DNA of 64,000 bases from an uncultured Muribaculaceae bacterium (GCA_947525975.1 CANNVE010000013.1:1-64000); one strand, 5' to 3'. Positions 8,334 to 17,490 are shown, counted from the stretch's first letter. Translations and numbers: made by a program. The notes: generated by a model not told the origin, from the sequence alone.

Positions 8334-9440
8334 TCAGATGTGGCGGCGAATGGCGGCGTCGATCTGCGAGGGATCGGCCACGCGCTCTACGATGTCGCCC
8401 TTGCCATCGATGATGAAGGTGGCGGGGAGAGCGCCCACGTTGTAGAGGCGCAGCAGGGTGTCGCCCTTGGTGGGGTCGAAGCGCACGGCTGTCCAGGGCA
8501 TGTTGGCCGCTGACTTGGCCCAGATAGCCTCATCGGCGTCAAATGCCACCTGATAGATGCCGATGCCGTCATATTTCTCGAAGGCCTTGTTGAGCTCCAT
8601 GTTGTAGGGGGTGGAGGAGTCGAGCGAATATGCCGTGAAGCTGAGCACGGTGAGGTTGCTCTTCTTCGCAAGGTCAGACAGTTTCTGCTGGCGGCCTTTG
8701 GCGTCATACAGCTCAATGTCGATGAGACCCATCTCGGGGATCTCGACCACAGTGGTGGCCTGCTCGCCCATGCCCAGTGCCTTGCGGGCCACAAGGAATC
8801 GCTGCTTCAGGAAGGCTGTGCGGGGATCGTTGGGGAGGCGCTGGTCAAACTTGTTGGCCACTGCTCCGATCAGGCGCATGTCTGACTTGTCGTGGTCGTT
8901 GAATATAGGCTTTCCGCCGATGGTCTTGTTGATCAGATAGTACGATGTGATGCCTACGGTGTCAGAAAGGGCTATTTCGGCGAGTTGGCGCTTAAGGGTC
9001 GGGTCGGAGGCGGCTGCGTCAGCGCCTTTCGATGCGATTGCCGACGCTATCATCCTGTCGACATCCATCAATGTCGCAGCCAGGTCAGAGCCGGAGAGCT
9101 CATAGTCGGTGTCGAAATTCTTTGCCGATGACTTCACGGTCACTGACTCAAGCGAGTCGATGGGGAAGTACACGCTTTTGCCGTTGTAGGTGAGGCGGTA
9201 AACGTCGGGATAGGGAGACCCCGCCTCGGCGCGGTATTTGAAGTCGCCGTTGGCCGAGACATCGACAGAGTCGATGTTATACCATGTGCCAAGGGGGCCG
9301 TAGCCGTCTACAGCGAGCTTCACTCCCTTTTCGGGATCCTGGATGTTGCCGCTGACGGTCCATCCTTTGTTGCCTGAGCATGAGGCCATGACCGCGAGAG
9401 CGGCCACTGCCGAGAATTTGAATATTGATTTAGTTGTCAT
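8334..9440 (-). CDS. Lipoprotein with DUF4369 and a cysteine-less thioredoxin-fold domain
   Basis: A 368-residue lipoprotein: signal peptide and lipobox VMASC with Cys21. Residues ~27-125 resemble DUF4369 (WTVSGNIQDPEKGVKLAVDG). Residues ~240-365 form an AhpC/TSA/TlpA-like thioredoxin fold, with LTVLSFTAYSLDSS at the position where LVNFWASWCGPC is expected and the cis-Pro loop GALPATFIIDGKG. The lipobox Cys is the only cysteine in the whole protein, so it cannot act as a dithiol oxidoreductase. It may be a binding or scaffold relative of TlpA. It is the last gene of greA-HIT-lipoprotein (3-bp gap). Confidence 0.85.
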   Translation of the reverse strand: MTTKSIFKFSAVAALAVMASCSGNKGWTVSGNIQDPEKGVKLAVDGYGPLGTWYNIDSVDVSANGDFKYRAEAGSPYPDVYRLTYNGKSVYFPIDSLESVTVKSSAKNFDTDYELSGSDLAATLMDVDRMIASAIASKGADAAASDPTLKRQLAEIALSDTVGITSYYLINKTIGGKPIFNDHDKSDMRLIGAVANKFDQRLPNDPRTAFLKQRFLVARKALGMGEQATTVVEIPEMGLIDIELYDAKGRQQKLSDLAKKSNLTVLSFTAYSLDSSTPYNMELNKAFEKYDGIGIYQVAFDADEAIWAKSAANMPWTAVRFDPTKGDTLLRLYNVGALPATFIIDGKGDIVERVADPSQIDAAIRRHI

Positions 9441-9443
9441 CGC

Positions 9444-9836
9444 TCAAAAATTGGCTGCTATTTGGTTTGCTATTTGGCTCAGTTCGTCGATAGGGAGCTG
9501 CAGGTGCTCTTTGTCGAAGTACATGTCTGACTCCTTGTTGATCGGAATCAGGTGGATGTGGGCGTGAGGCACCTCAAGGCCCACCACGGCCTGCCCGACC
9601 TTGCGGCAAGGTATGGTCTTCTTAATGGCTTCGGCCACTTTCTTTGCGAATATATGCAGCGCGGCGAGCTCCTCGTCAGAGAGGTCATAGATGTAGTCGA
9701 CCTCTCTTTTGGGAATCACGAGCGTATGGCCTTTGGCCACAGGGTTTATGTCGAGGAAGGCGAAATGCTTTTCGTCTTCAGCCACTTTGCAGCAGGGGAT
9801 CTCCCCGGCCACAATGCGTGAGAAAATGCTGCTCAT
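9444..9836 (-). CDS. HIT family nucleotide-binding hydrolase
   Basis: A histidine-triad protein of 130 residues. The C-terminal triad HAHIHLIPI (HxHxH) lies in VPHAHIHLIP, and the N-terminus MSSIFSRIVAGEIPCCKVAED is the classic HIT start. Family role: hydrolysis of purine nucleoside phosphoramidates and aminoacyl-AMPs (HinT-like), in the cytoplasm. A longer frame reaches 9899 but would overlap the end of greA and adds a non-conserved 21-residue stretch, so the ATG at 9836 is chosen. It lies 37 bp downstream of greA and 3 bp upstream of the lipoprotein gene. Confidence 0.92.
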   Translation of the reverse strand: MSSIFSRIVAGEIPCCKVAEDEKHFAFLDINPVAKGHTLVIPKREVDYIYDLSDEELAALHIFAKKVAEAIKKTIPCRKVGQAVVGLEVPHAHIHLIPINKESDMYFDKEHLQLPIDELSQIANQIAANF

Positions 9837-9873
9837 CTCAATGGGTTTGATAGGGTGAAACTTGCGCAGGGCG

Positions 9874-10344
9874 TCAGAATGAGATTTCCACAATCTCAAA
9901 CTTCATCATGCCTGAAGGCACCTTGATCTCCACCACTTCGCCGAGCTTATGGCCGAGCAGGCCCTGGGCGATGGGCGTGGACGAAGCGATTTTCTTCTCC
10001 TTGAGGTTGGCTTCGGAGTCGGCCACGATGGTGTATTCCATGGTGGCGCCGTTGGCTACATTCTTGATTTTAACCTTGTTGAGGATCTGCACCTCGTCGG
10101 TGTTGAGTTTGCTTTCGTCAAGGATGCGGGCGTTGGCCACCATGTCCTTGAGCTGAGAGATCTTCATCTCGAGCATGCCCTGGGCTTCTTTTGCGGCGTC
10201 GTATTCAGCGTTCTCCGAGAGGTCGCCTTTGTCGCGGGCCTCGGCTATGGCGCGCGATACTTCAGGGCGCTTCACAGATTCGAGGTATGCGATCTCTTCC
10301 ATCTTTTTCTTATACCCCTCGCGGGTCATGTAGGTTATTGCCAT
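9874..10344 (-). CDS. greA: Transcription elongation factor GreA
   Basis: A 156-residue protein with the GreA architecture: an N-terminal antiparallel coiled coil (residues ~1-75, including ARDKGDLSENAEYDAAKEAQ with the acidic D/E tip that enters the RNA polymerase secondary channel) and a C-terminal FKBP-like domain (STPIAQGLLGHKLGEVVEIKVP). It stimulates cleavage of backtracked transcripts. It is first in the greA-HIT-lipoprotein unit, and a folded leader region lies directly upstream. Confidence 0.97.
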   Translation of the reverse strand: MAITYMTREGYKKKMEEIAYLESVKRPEVSRAIAEARDKGDLSENAEYDAAKEAQGMLEMKISQLKDMVANARILDESKLNTDEVQILNKVKIKNVANGATMEYTIVADSEANLKEKKIASSTPIAQGLLGHKLGEVVEIKVPSGMMKFEIVEISF

Positions 10345-10362
10345 TTCTTTGTTTTTTTAGTG

Positions 10363-10445
10363 GCGGCCAAGCCTGCAGGCTTGTGTGGGCCTGATGCTTG
10401 TGGGCTGAAAGCCAAAGCTTTCAGATCATGCAAGAGGTTGGCCGC
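10363..10445 (-). other. Folded leader element upstream of greA
   Basis: The outer stem GCGGCCAA / TTGGCCGC (8 bp, perfect) encloses two further perfect hairpins. One is CTGAAAGC-TTTG-GCTTTCAG. The other is the palindrome CAAGCCTGCAGGCTTG, which partly overlaps the outer stem and could form an alternative structure. It ends ~18 nt before the greA start codon and would be in the greA 5' UTR if the TACCTTTG at 10554-10561 is used. Whether it is a regulatory RNA or a mobile palindrome is open. Confidence 0.5.
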
Positions 10446-10553
10446 TATTGTGATTTAATATAATTTATGTTGATTCGGTGATAGTAAAAAATAAGGAATC
10501 CCAGGCCGCATGGCTCCGGAATCCTCATAAATTCTCCATATTTGTCAGTATGG

Positions 10554-10561
10554 CAAAGGTA
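10554..10561 (-). promoter_or_regulatory. Possible greA promoter (-7 element)
   Basis: TACCTTTG on the minus strand fits TAnnTTTG. No convincing -33 TTTG was found, and the site overlaps the terminator hairpin of the upstream esterase gene. If used, it gives greA a leader of ~200 nt. Confidence 0.35.
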
Positions 10562-10589
10562 GCCCTTTTTTCTTTAAAAAGGACTACCT
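10557..10589 (-). terminator. Terminator of the SASA esterase gene
   Basis: A 14-bp stem with one mismatch (AGGTAGTCCTTTTT against AGGTAGCCCTTTTT, as read from each strand) and a 5-nt loop lies 24 bp downstream of the esterase stop codon. Confidence 0.6.
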
Positions 10590-10612
10590 CAGATGTTAAA
10601 AATCGTTAAAGT

Positions 10613-12079
10613 CTAACGCACGCGCAGTGCCTTTCCGTTGACGATGTATACGCCAGCCGGAAGCTCGGCTATGTCGCTTGAGGCCACGTCTAAGCGCATG
10701 CCTTGCAGGTTGTAGACGCTGTCTTCAGCCTGACGGTCGGCCCCGATGGCCTGAATGCCGTCGTATGGGTTGGTGTTGGTGGCGAACACTTGCTTTATCT
10801 GTATCGGTTTTCCGCCCATGGCCCAGAATCCAACGCGGTAGATGGCCGCTGTGTTGACGGGTACGATGCCTTTCGACGGGTCGTTTTCGTCTACCTGCTT
10901 CATCATGCCGTCAAGATCGGCCACTATGAGCGTGCTCTCGCCGAAATCGCGGCTGTAGGGGTTGACCCAATAACTGGCGGTATCGAAAACACGGAATTTC
11001 GCGGTGTTTGACTGCGGGGCGGCGAGTTCGGCCACTATGTATTTGTAGCCTGAAAGGTCGATCGGGCGTTCAAATTCCCAGCCGCCGAAACCATATTGGC
11101 CGGCTACGAATGTGCCTGTTGAGGCGTCCCATGTGCCTTCGGCCCAGATCTTGGGGTTGAAATGCGAGAGGTCGAACACGAAATCGCCTTCTTCCGGCTT
11201 GGGCTCGGGTACGAAAGGCTCCTCTTCGGTATATTTGATCACAGGGTCGTTGATGCCCATGGTCTTGAGCATTGCTGCGGCGTATCGCCCGCCAAGCACT
11301 CGGTAGGCGTGCGACGTGAAGTGCAGTCCGTCGCCTTTTTGCTCAAGATTGCCGGCAGAGACTACGTGGGCCGTGGGGATGGTCTGGGGCAGGGTGGTGA
11401 TTATGCCGTTGTGGGCGCCGCACACGCCTCCCATGCCTGTGGTCACCACCTCGCCGGCTATCAGAGGCACATCAGAGGCCTTGAGGCCGAGATCGTTGAG
11501 GATGTCGGTGTAGACTTTGTTGACCTTTGCCGGCCATTGTTGATCGCAGTTGTTTGATTCGCCCTGATGCAGGAGTATGCCTTTTATCACCCCTTGCTCC
11601 TGCGCTTTCCTGGCACAGTCGATAAGCACCTGGTAGGGATGGTTGCCGTAGGCCGACATGAATGACTTGAACCAGTCTGGCTCGTTGGCAAGCGCGGCCT
11701 CGTCAAAGTCTTTGTCAAGATGCTCGATGCGGCATCCGCCGATGGCCACGCACAGAGCGCCCACCTTCACGTCGGCGGGCAGATTGTCGACCATGGTGCG
11801 TCCGAACCAATCAGTGGGGCCGAGGCCTGTGCCCTGCCTCACCAATGGAGGCACCGCCGGATACCAACCGTATTTCTGTCGGGCTGGAGAAGAGTAGTCA
11901 ACTGCGGCCATCATCTTGAATCTCTCCGGCACATCATTGCGGTCGATGGGCTCGATGTTGCCGGCGCCTTCCATGTTTGACTGCCCGATGCAGAGATAAA
12001 TGTAGAATTTCGGGTCGGGAGCAGCGAGACAGCATGCGTAGGCCATAAGCAAAGCCAATAGGGTGTAGAATTTTTTCAT
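10613..12079 (-). CDS. Secreted sialate O-acetylesterase-like SGNH hydrolase
   Basis: 488 residues. A signal peptide (1 to ~20) is followed by a SASA-type esterase domain (~24-290): block I IGQSNMEGAG contains the nucleophile Ser34, the middle block is LLHQGESN, and DGLHFTSHAYR holds the catalytic Asp/His. Residues ~310-425 form a beta-sandwich resembling a carbohydrate-binding module. The last ~60 residues (VYNLQGMRL...LPAGVYIVNGKALRVR) are a typical Por/T9SS type A tail. It is expected to remove acetyl groups from sialic acid or other acylated host or plant glycans at the cell surface. It has its own promoter and terminator. Confidence 0.88.
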   Translation of the reverse strand: MKKFYTLLALLMAYACCLAAPDPKFYIYLCIGQSNMEGAGNIEPIDRNDVPERFKMMAAVDYSSPARQKYGWYPAVPPLVRQGTGLGPTDWFGRTMVDNLPADVKVGALCVAIGGCRIEHLDKDFDEAALANEPDWFKSFMSAYGNHPYQVLIDCARKAQEQGVIKGILLHQGESNNCDQQWPAKVNKVYTDILNDLGLKASDVPLIAGEVVTTGMGGVCGAHNGIITTLPQTIPTAHVVSAGNLEQKGDGLHFTSHAYRVLGGRYAAAMLKTMGINDPVIKYTEEEPFVPEPKPEEGDFVFDLSHFNPKIWAEGTWDASTGTFVAGQYGFGGWEFERPIDLSGYKYIVAELAAPQSNTAKFRVFDTASYWVNPYSRDFGESTLIVADLDGMMKQVDENDPSKGIVPVNTAAIYRVGFWAMGGKPIQIKQVFATNTNPYDGIQAIGADRQAEDSVYNLQGMRLDVASSDIAELPAGVYIVNGKALRVR

Positions 12080-12108
12080 GGGAATTCAAAAGAATTTATT
12101 TATGGAGG

Positions 12109-12139
12109 CAAAAGTAGGCAAACTCCCGGAAAAATCAAA
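12109..12139 (-). promoter_or_regulatory. Promoter of the SASA esterase gene
   Basis: On the minus strand TTTG, 19 nt, then TACTTTTG matches the TTTG-N19-TAnnTTTG consensus well. The expected start is ~24 nt before the ATG at 12079. Confidence 0.7.
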
Positions 12140-12185
12140 AAAAGGGCGTAACAGAAACCCTTCTCCATGTTACATCGGCCGAAAG

Positions 12186-12605
12186 CTACAGCTGACGGCC
12201 CTCATATTCACTTATCGCCTTGCGCCAGTGGGGCGGTATCTCTATGGATTCGTTTCTTGCCGGTGAGAAGCCGACCATCACGGTGCGGCATCTGCATTTC
12301 ACCTCGCCGGTGGCTTTGCTGACCACTTCCTGCTCGAAGGTCAGCGAGTGCTTGCCGATGGAGTCGACGCGTGTGCGCACCTCAAGGCTCTCCTTGTGCT
12401 TTGTGATCTGGAAATAGTCGCAGTTGAGATTTACGATTACCATAGCCTCATTCTCGTTGCTGAATATGTCGCCGATCACCCGGCTGATGTATTGCTCTTT
12501 GCCGAGATCCATGTATTGGAGGTAGACTGTGTTGTTGATGTGGCCGAATAGGTCGAGGTCGTTGAATCTCATCTGCACATCGCATGTGTGGCGGAAAGAT
12601 GTCAT
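12186..12605 (-). CDS. Hotdog-fold acyl-CoA thioesterase
   Basis: 139 residues of the 4-hydroxybenzoyl-CoA thioesterase-like hotdog family. The N-terminal FNDLDLFGHINNTVYLQYMD contains the conserved Asp-x-x-(G)HxNN active-site segment of YbgC/FatA-like enzymes. It is predicted to hydrolyse a cytoplasmic acyl-CoA; the substrate is not evident. It follows the DciA-like gene by 26 bp on the same strand and is likely the tail of the recF cluster. Confidence 0.88.
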   Translation of the reverse strand: MTSFRHTCDVQMRFNDLDLFGHINNTVYLQYMDLGKEQYISRVIGDIFSNENEAMVIVNLNCDYFQITKHKESLEVRTRVDSIGKHSLTFEQEVVSKATGEVKCRCRTVMVGFSPARNESIEIPPHWRKAISEYEGRQL

Positions 12606-12631
12606 GTCGATTCAGATTAGGGGGATTATGC

Positions 12632-12922
12632 TCAATGTATCACTATGTTTTTCAGTACGTCGCGCCCCACGGCTTGGTTGAGCAGCTGCAGCAGGCGCGG
12701 TATGTGGAATTGGAGCTCGTTCTTGAGCGAGGCCGAGGTGATCGACACGTGGAGCGTGTCGCGGTCTACCCAGCGCCTCACGGTGTGGCGGTTTATGGCC
12801 GGGCCCACCACCTCGGCCCAGCAAAAGCATGCCCTCTGCAGGTCATATTCCTGGCTGTTGCCGGTTTCGGCTATGGCTTGCTCTATTATTTGCCCTACGG
12901 TGAGGGCTTCTCTTTTTTTCAT
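12632..12922 (-). CDS. DciA-like DUF721 protein
   Basis: 96 residues of the DUF721 family: CFCWAEVVGPAINRHTVRRWVDRDTLHVSITSAS is the conserved Trp-x-x-(V/I)-x-G block and its beta extension. In other phyla DUF721 proteins (DciA) load the replicative helicase DnaB. The recF-DUF721 neighbourhood is common in Bacteroidetes and fits a replication or repair role. The gene starts 6 bp after the recF stop, so the two are co-transcribed. Confidence 0.87.
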   Translation of the reverse strand: MKKREALTVGQIIEQAIAETGNSQEYDLQRACFCWAEVVGPAINRHTVRRWVDRDTLHVSITSASLKNELQFHIPRLLQLLNQAVGRDVLKNIVIH

Positions 12923-12928
12923 GTTAGG

Positions 12929-14026
12929 TCAGAGTCTGTCGAAAGCCCCTTCGTGCACCCTCCATAGGGCATAGTCGCCATGCCCGTGCTGCAGGATTTC
13001 GTCGAGGTGCTTCCGGTTGGTGTCTGTTATGAATATCTGGCCGAAAGTGGGGCTTGACACCACGGCCATGATGCGCTCCACGCGGGTGGCGTCGAGCTTG
13101 TCGAATATGTCATCGAGCAGCAGCAGCGGCGTCAGGTCAGTGGCCTCCTTCAGAAATTCGTATTGAGCCAGGCGCAGGGCTATGGTGTAGGTCTTCGACT
13201 GTCCCTGCGACGCCGTGCGTCTCACCGGCATGCCGCAAATCTGCATGTCGATGTCATCGCGGTGAGGTCCCGCGGTGGTGTATCTGAGGGCAGCGTCCCT
13301 CGCCCTTCGCTCGTCAAACAGGGCCGATAGGCGTATTCCCGGGTCGGCGAGATGCGAGGTGTATTTCAGCGACGGCGTTTCATCGGGGCCGGCTATGGCC
13401 GAGTAGTAACGGCGGAAGATTTCCGAAAGCTTCTCCACCCATTTCGACCGGGTGGAGCAGATGTAGGAAGCCGAGGCTTCCATGGCGCCCTCGATGGCCA
13501 TGTAGAGCGTGGGGTCGGCGATGCCGTCGCGCAGCATGCGGTTGCGCTGCTCCAGGGCCCGCGAATACCTCATGAGGGCGTCGAGGTATCGTGGATTGGT
13601 CTGCGATATCACCATGTCCATGAGCCTGCGTCGTTCCTCTCCGCTGCCGTTGATGAGCTCCATGTCGGCCGGGGACACTATCACGAGCGGGAAAGCGCCT
13701 ATGTGCTGGCTCAATTTCTGGTATTCCTTTCCGCTGCGCTTCAGGCTCTTTCGCCGGCCTCTCTGCAGCGCGGCCGCCAGGGTCTCGGCTGTGCCGCGCC
13801 GATCATATTGGCCTTGCAGCATGGCGAAGTCCTCTCCGCGGCTGATGACCATGGCGTCGGTGACTCCGGTGAAGCTCTTGCAGAAGCTCAAGAAGTAGAT
13901 GGCGTCGAGCAGATTGCTCTTGCCCATGCCGTTGTCGCCCAGCAGGCAGTTGAATTTAGGCGAGAATTCGAGGTCGCACCGGGCTATATTCTTGAAATTT
14001 GTGATATTTATGGATTGGAGTATCAT
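12929..14026 (-). CDS. recF: DNA replication/repair protein RecF
   Basis: 365 residues, an SMC-like ABC ATPase of the RecFOR gap-repair pathway. Walker A GDNGMGKS is at residues 30-37. An ABC signature-like motif is present in RRTASQGQSKTYTIALRLAQ, and Walker B/D-loop is LLLLDDIFDKLD. The N-terminus SINITNFKNIARCDLEFSPKFNCLLG is typical. It loads RecA on gapped DNA together with RecO/RecR (not in the window). It lies 14 bp downstream of the AddA-like helicase and 6 bp upstream of the DciA-like gene. Confidence 0.96.
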   Translation of the reverse strand: MILQSINITNFKNIARCDLEFSPKFNCLLGDNGMGKSNLLDAIYFLSFCKSFTGVTDAMVISRGEDFAMLQGQYDRRGTAETLAAALQRGRRKSLKRSGKEYQKLSQHIGAFPLVIVSPADMELINGSGEERRRLMDMVISQTNPRYLDALMRYSRALEQRNRMLRDGIADPTLYMAIEGAMEASASYICSTRSKWVEKLSEIFRRYYSAIAGPDETPSLKYTSHLADPGIRLSALFDERRARDAALRYTTAGPHRDDIDMQICGMPVRRTASQGQSKTYTIALRLAQYEFLKEATDLTPLLLLDDIFDKLDATRVERIMAVVSSPTFGQIFITDTNRKHLDEILQHGHGDYALWRVHEGAFDRL

Positions 14027-14040
14027 TTATCGTGATTTCA

Positions 14041-17000
14041 TCATTCAACTTCTATGATGCGGTCAAGGCGCGGATACACGAGGTAGGCCCTCACGCGCTG
14101 ATGGCCCATCTCGCGCAGGAGCGATGCGTAGCGGCTCACCTGGTCGGTGTGCTGCCGCATGCCGGCGTGGGATGGATTGGAGGTGAATTTATAGTCGATG
14201 ATGTCGACCGAGCCGTCAGGGCACACCACCACGCGGTCTGGACGCTTGACGGCGTCGTTGCCGCGTATGTAGATTGGAGCCTCTGTCAGCACCCGCTCAA
14301 AATCTACAAACCATCGCAGTATCTCGGGCGCCGGCATGGAGGTGAGCCTGCGGGCCAGGCAGGCATATTGGCCGGCGGTTTCAGGCTCTGACTTCAGGCG
14401 GCCGCACACCATGCGCACTGCCCTGTCCACGTCAGCCGGGCGTTTCACCCTCGACATGATCTCGTGCATGGCGAGGCCGTCCTGCAGCATGTCCATGGCT
14501 TCGGCGCTGTCGGCGTCGGTCTCTGCCACCGGCTGCGGCGGCATCGCTATGTCGTCGATGTCGCTCTCGAGCTCGCGCCCGGTGTCGGCTCCCATCAGCA
14601 GCGAGCTTCCTGCGGTGGGATACACGGTGTATGGAATTGTCTCGGGCGCTGCGAGGTCGTCGGCGGATTTAGCCGGCGGGGCCATGGTGGGGGAGCCGAG
14701 CAGGCAGAGTCCGTCTCCGCGATCCATTGCGGCCAAGTCGGTCATAGCGTCCGGACGCACGGTGTCGGGCAGCCCTTTCTTGAAAGCCTGGCAGAGATGA
14801 TAGCCTATGGTGCTTCCCGATGCTGCGGGCTTGTACCATAGGCACAGCTCTGACTTGGCTCGTGTGAAGGCCACGTATGTCTTATTGAGGGTGTCGGCCA
14901 CGGCTGCGTCGTATTCAATGGCATAGTCCTTGTTGAAAGGCGAATCGGGGAGTCGGTGCACCGACGAGAGATTGACGAATACAGCGGGAGGCGCGAGCCT
15001 TCGGGCATCTTCCGGATCCATGCCCGGGAATAGGCTGCATACGAATTCGTCAGACATCGTGGTCCAGACGTCGGGCGAGCGTCCCATTGAGATCGACCAT
15101 GTGCACAGCGGTATGTGCACGCAGTGGAATTCCAGGCCCTTTGACTTGTGCACTGTCATCACCTTAAGGGCGTTGGCATTGCTGTCGGCGCCGATGGTGA
15201 GATGTGACGAGTGCTCGTCCCACCACTCTATGAAGCCATGGAGCGAGACTATGTTGTTGGCGCAGAAATCGGCCACGGCATCGAGCAGGGCGCAGAGGTA
15301 TGCTCCGTGGCGCTTGCGCTCATCGGCGCTGAAATGATTGTGTATCACAGCCTCCACCAAAGCAGGGAGCGAATCAGGCTGCAGGTCGAGCACCCCGTCG
15401 ATGCCGAGCTCGGGTGATGCTGCCTCTGAAAGGGCGCGTATCATGGCCCGGGTGGCGAACAGCTCTCTGTCAGCCTCCTCCTCGGGCGTCCGGGGGCCCT
15501 TGCCTATGAAATATTGATAGCGGTTGATTTTCTGTATCACCTCCGGGCGCGTAGGGTAGAAGCCCTTTGCCTGTCCCGGCTCTGATGTGTCGGAGGCTGC
15601 CTGGTCTATGGCCTTCAGCACGCTTATCACCATCTGCACAGCCGATGACGATGCCACCATCAAGGCCTCGTCAGACGCCACATTGAGCACACCCTGGTAA
15701 TTTGCCAGCAGATGCTCTATCACGCGGCGCGCCTCTTTGTTGGTGTTGACGAGGATCGCGATGTCGCTCTGGCGGTATCCGCCATCGTTGATTTGGCGCA
15801 GTATCTGCTCGGCCATGAGGTCGAAAGTCTCCTCGTCGGTCTTGGGCTTTTCGGCGCATCGCACCATGCCCCGGTATCCGAGATTGTCTTTTTTTATTGA
15901 CTGCACCACGTTTTCGTATCCGGCTATTCCAAGGCTCTCGGCGATTATCGAGAAGAGAGTGTTGTTGAAGCGGATAACGTCGGCCGAGCTGCGGTAGTTG
16001 GTGTTGCGGTCGGGCTCGTGCCCGGTGGCCACATAATTGTTTTCGAAATCGGCCTGCACCTGTGAGTGGAGTATGCTTGAATCCGAATTGCGGAAGCGGT
16101 AGATCGACTGCTTCTCATCTCCGATCACCAGGCTGTCCTGCTCCTCGATGTCGTTTCTCACCAAGGGGCGGAGGTTGGCCCACTGCATCTGCGACGTATC
16201 CTGAAATTCGTCGATCAAGAAGTGCTTGAGGCGCATGCCCATGCGTTCGTACACAAACGGAGTCTCGCATCCGCCTATGATCGACTGCAGCAGATGGTTG
16301 GTGTTCGAGAGCAGCAGGGTGTTGTTGTTTTTCGAAAACATCTCAAGGTGGGGCCAAGCGTATGAAAGCAGGCTGAGCTGGGTGAGGCTGTCGCGCACGG
16401 CTTTCAGGTATTCTTTCCGCGCGGTGAGCGCGAGAAGCTGTGCGAAGAAGTCATGCACCCTTGGCGTCAGCTCATCCGAGCCTTTGCCCTTTTTGAAAGC
16501 CTTCTTGTCAGGCCGGCCATCGGCCATGTCTTTGACATATGCCGTCTTTGTGAGGTTTGAAACAGATATTTCCTTTCCGTCTATTATGTCGAGCACTATC
16601 TGCGTCACGCTCTTCACCGCGAGCCACTCCGGCTCTATGCCGCCGGGGCCGAAGGTGGAGCAGGCCAGATCGCGTATGCGGGCCTGGATGGGCGAAAGCT
16701 GGGCATAGACGGCGCGGCGGAATGCGTCGAGAGGTCGGCCCTCGTCGGCCAGATAGGCCTTCATCCTGTCGAAATAGGGCTTGAAGCTCTCGCGCCCTAT
16801 CTCGGCCAGCTGTGCCACGAGCGAGCGGTGCACGTATGATTGGCGGTTGAGGAAGTTGCCTGACCGGCCCTCCTCAATTTTCTCTGACATGAACGCATAG
16901 AGCCATCCCTCGAGTGGGGTGGAACCCGGAGCCGAGGCGTTGAACTGGTCAAGCATCGAGCCTACGGCTGACTGCATGGCATCCTTGTCGTTGAGCTCCA

Positions 17001-17490
17001 CCGTGTAGTCGCTCTGTATGTCGAGCTCGCGCGCGAACGTGTGCAGCACTCGCTGGAAGAAGGCGTCGATCGTGGATACGTTGAAGTTCTGATAGTCAAA
17101 CAGCAGCTGCTTCAGCGCCAGGCGTGAGCACAGCGCCAGGTCGGGGCGCGAGCAGTGTAGGTCGCGCTCCAGGTCGCAGACGTAGTCAGATGAGTCGGGG
17201 TTTTGCGACAGTTTCCGCAGCTCGTTGATGATGCGGGTTTTCATCTCTTCTGTCGCCTTTCGGGTGAAAGTGATGGCGAGGATGGCCCGGTGGCGGTTGT
17301 TTTCAGCCAGCCTCGGCTTCTCTCCCTGTATGAGATTGAGCCTGTAGGGGCGCGGAGCAGTGCCCGGCACGATATTGCCCTGTGCCGCAGCGGCCTCGGG
17401 GTCCTTTATGCCAAGCAGCAGCAATATGTATTCGCGGGCAAGGGTGAACGTCTTGCCCGATCCGGCCGATGCTTTGTAGATGGTGAGCAT
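14041..17490 (-). CDS. AddA/RecB-like UvrD helicase-nuclease
   Basis: 1149 residues, superfamily 1A helicase. Walker A KASAGSGKT is at residues 6-14, motif II is FLIDEFQDTSQMQW, and the later motifs VMTVHKSKGLEFHCVHIP and YVAFTRAKSELCLW are present. A RecB-family nuclease domain ends the protein (IYIRGNDAVKRPDRVVV then VDIIDYKF, the D...DYK active site). This is the layout of AddA in double-strand-break processing. AddB, normally adjacent, is not seen on either side. It starts directly after a small lipoprotein gene and precedes recF by 14 bp. Confidence 0.9.
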   Translation of the reverse strand: MLTIYKASAGSGKTFTLAREYILLLLGIKDPEAAAAQGNIVPGTAPRPYRLNLIQGEKPRLAENNRHRAILAITFTRKATEEMKTRIINELRKLSQNPDSSDYVCDLERDLHCSRPDLALCSRLALKQLLFDYQNFNVSTIDAFFQRVLHTFARELDIQSDYTVELNDKDAMQSAVGSMLDQFNASAPGSTPLEGWLYAFMSEKIEEGRSGNFLNRQSYVHRSLVAQLAEIGRESFKPYFDRMKAYLADEGRPLDAFRRAVYAQLSPIQARIRDLACSTFGPGGIEPEWLAVKSVTQIVLDIIDGKEISVSNLTKTAYVKDMADGRPDKKAFKKGKGSDELTPRVHDFFAQLLALTARKEYLKAVRDSLTQLSLLSYAWPHLEMFSKNNNTLLLSNTNHLLQSIIGGCETPFVYERMGMRLKHFLIDEFQDTSQMQWANLRPLVRNDIEEQDSLVIGDEKQSIYRFRNSDSSILHSQVQADFENNYVATGHEPDRNTNYRSSADVIRFNNTLFSIIAESLGIAGYENVVQSIKKDNLGYRGMVRCAEKPKTDEETFDLMAEQILRQINDGGYRQSDIAILVNTNKEARRVIEHLLANYQGVLNVASDEALMVASSSAVQMVISVLKAIDQAASDTSEPGQAKGFYPTRPEVIQKINRYQYFIGKGPRTPEEEADRELFATRAMIRALSEAASPELGIDGVLDLQPDSLPALVEAVIHNHFSADERKRHGAYLCALLDAVADFCANNIVSLHGFIEWWDEHSSHLTIGADSNANALKVMTVHKSKGLEFHCVHIPLCTWSISMGRSPDVWTTMSDEFVCSLFPGMDPEDARRLAPPAVFVNLSSVHRLPDSPFNKDYAIEYDAAVADTLNKTYVAFTRAKSELCLWYKPAASGSTIGYHLCQAFKKGLPDTVRPDAMTDLAAMDRGDGLCLLGSPTMAPPAKSADDLAAPETIPYTVYPTAGSSLLMGADTGRELESDIDDIAMPPQPVAETDADSAEAMDMLQDGLAMHEIMSRVKRPADVDRAVRMVCGRLKSEPETAGQYACLARRLTSMPAPEILRWFVDFERVLTEAPIYIRGNDAVKRPDRVVVCPDGSVDIIDYKFTSNPSHAGMRQHTDQVSRYASLLREMGHQRVRAYLVYPRLDRIIEVE

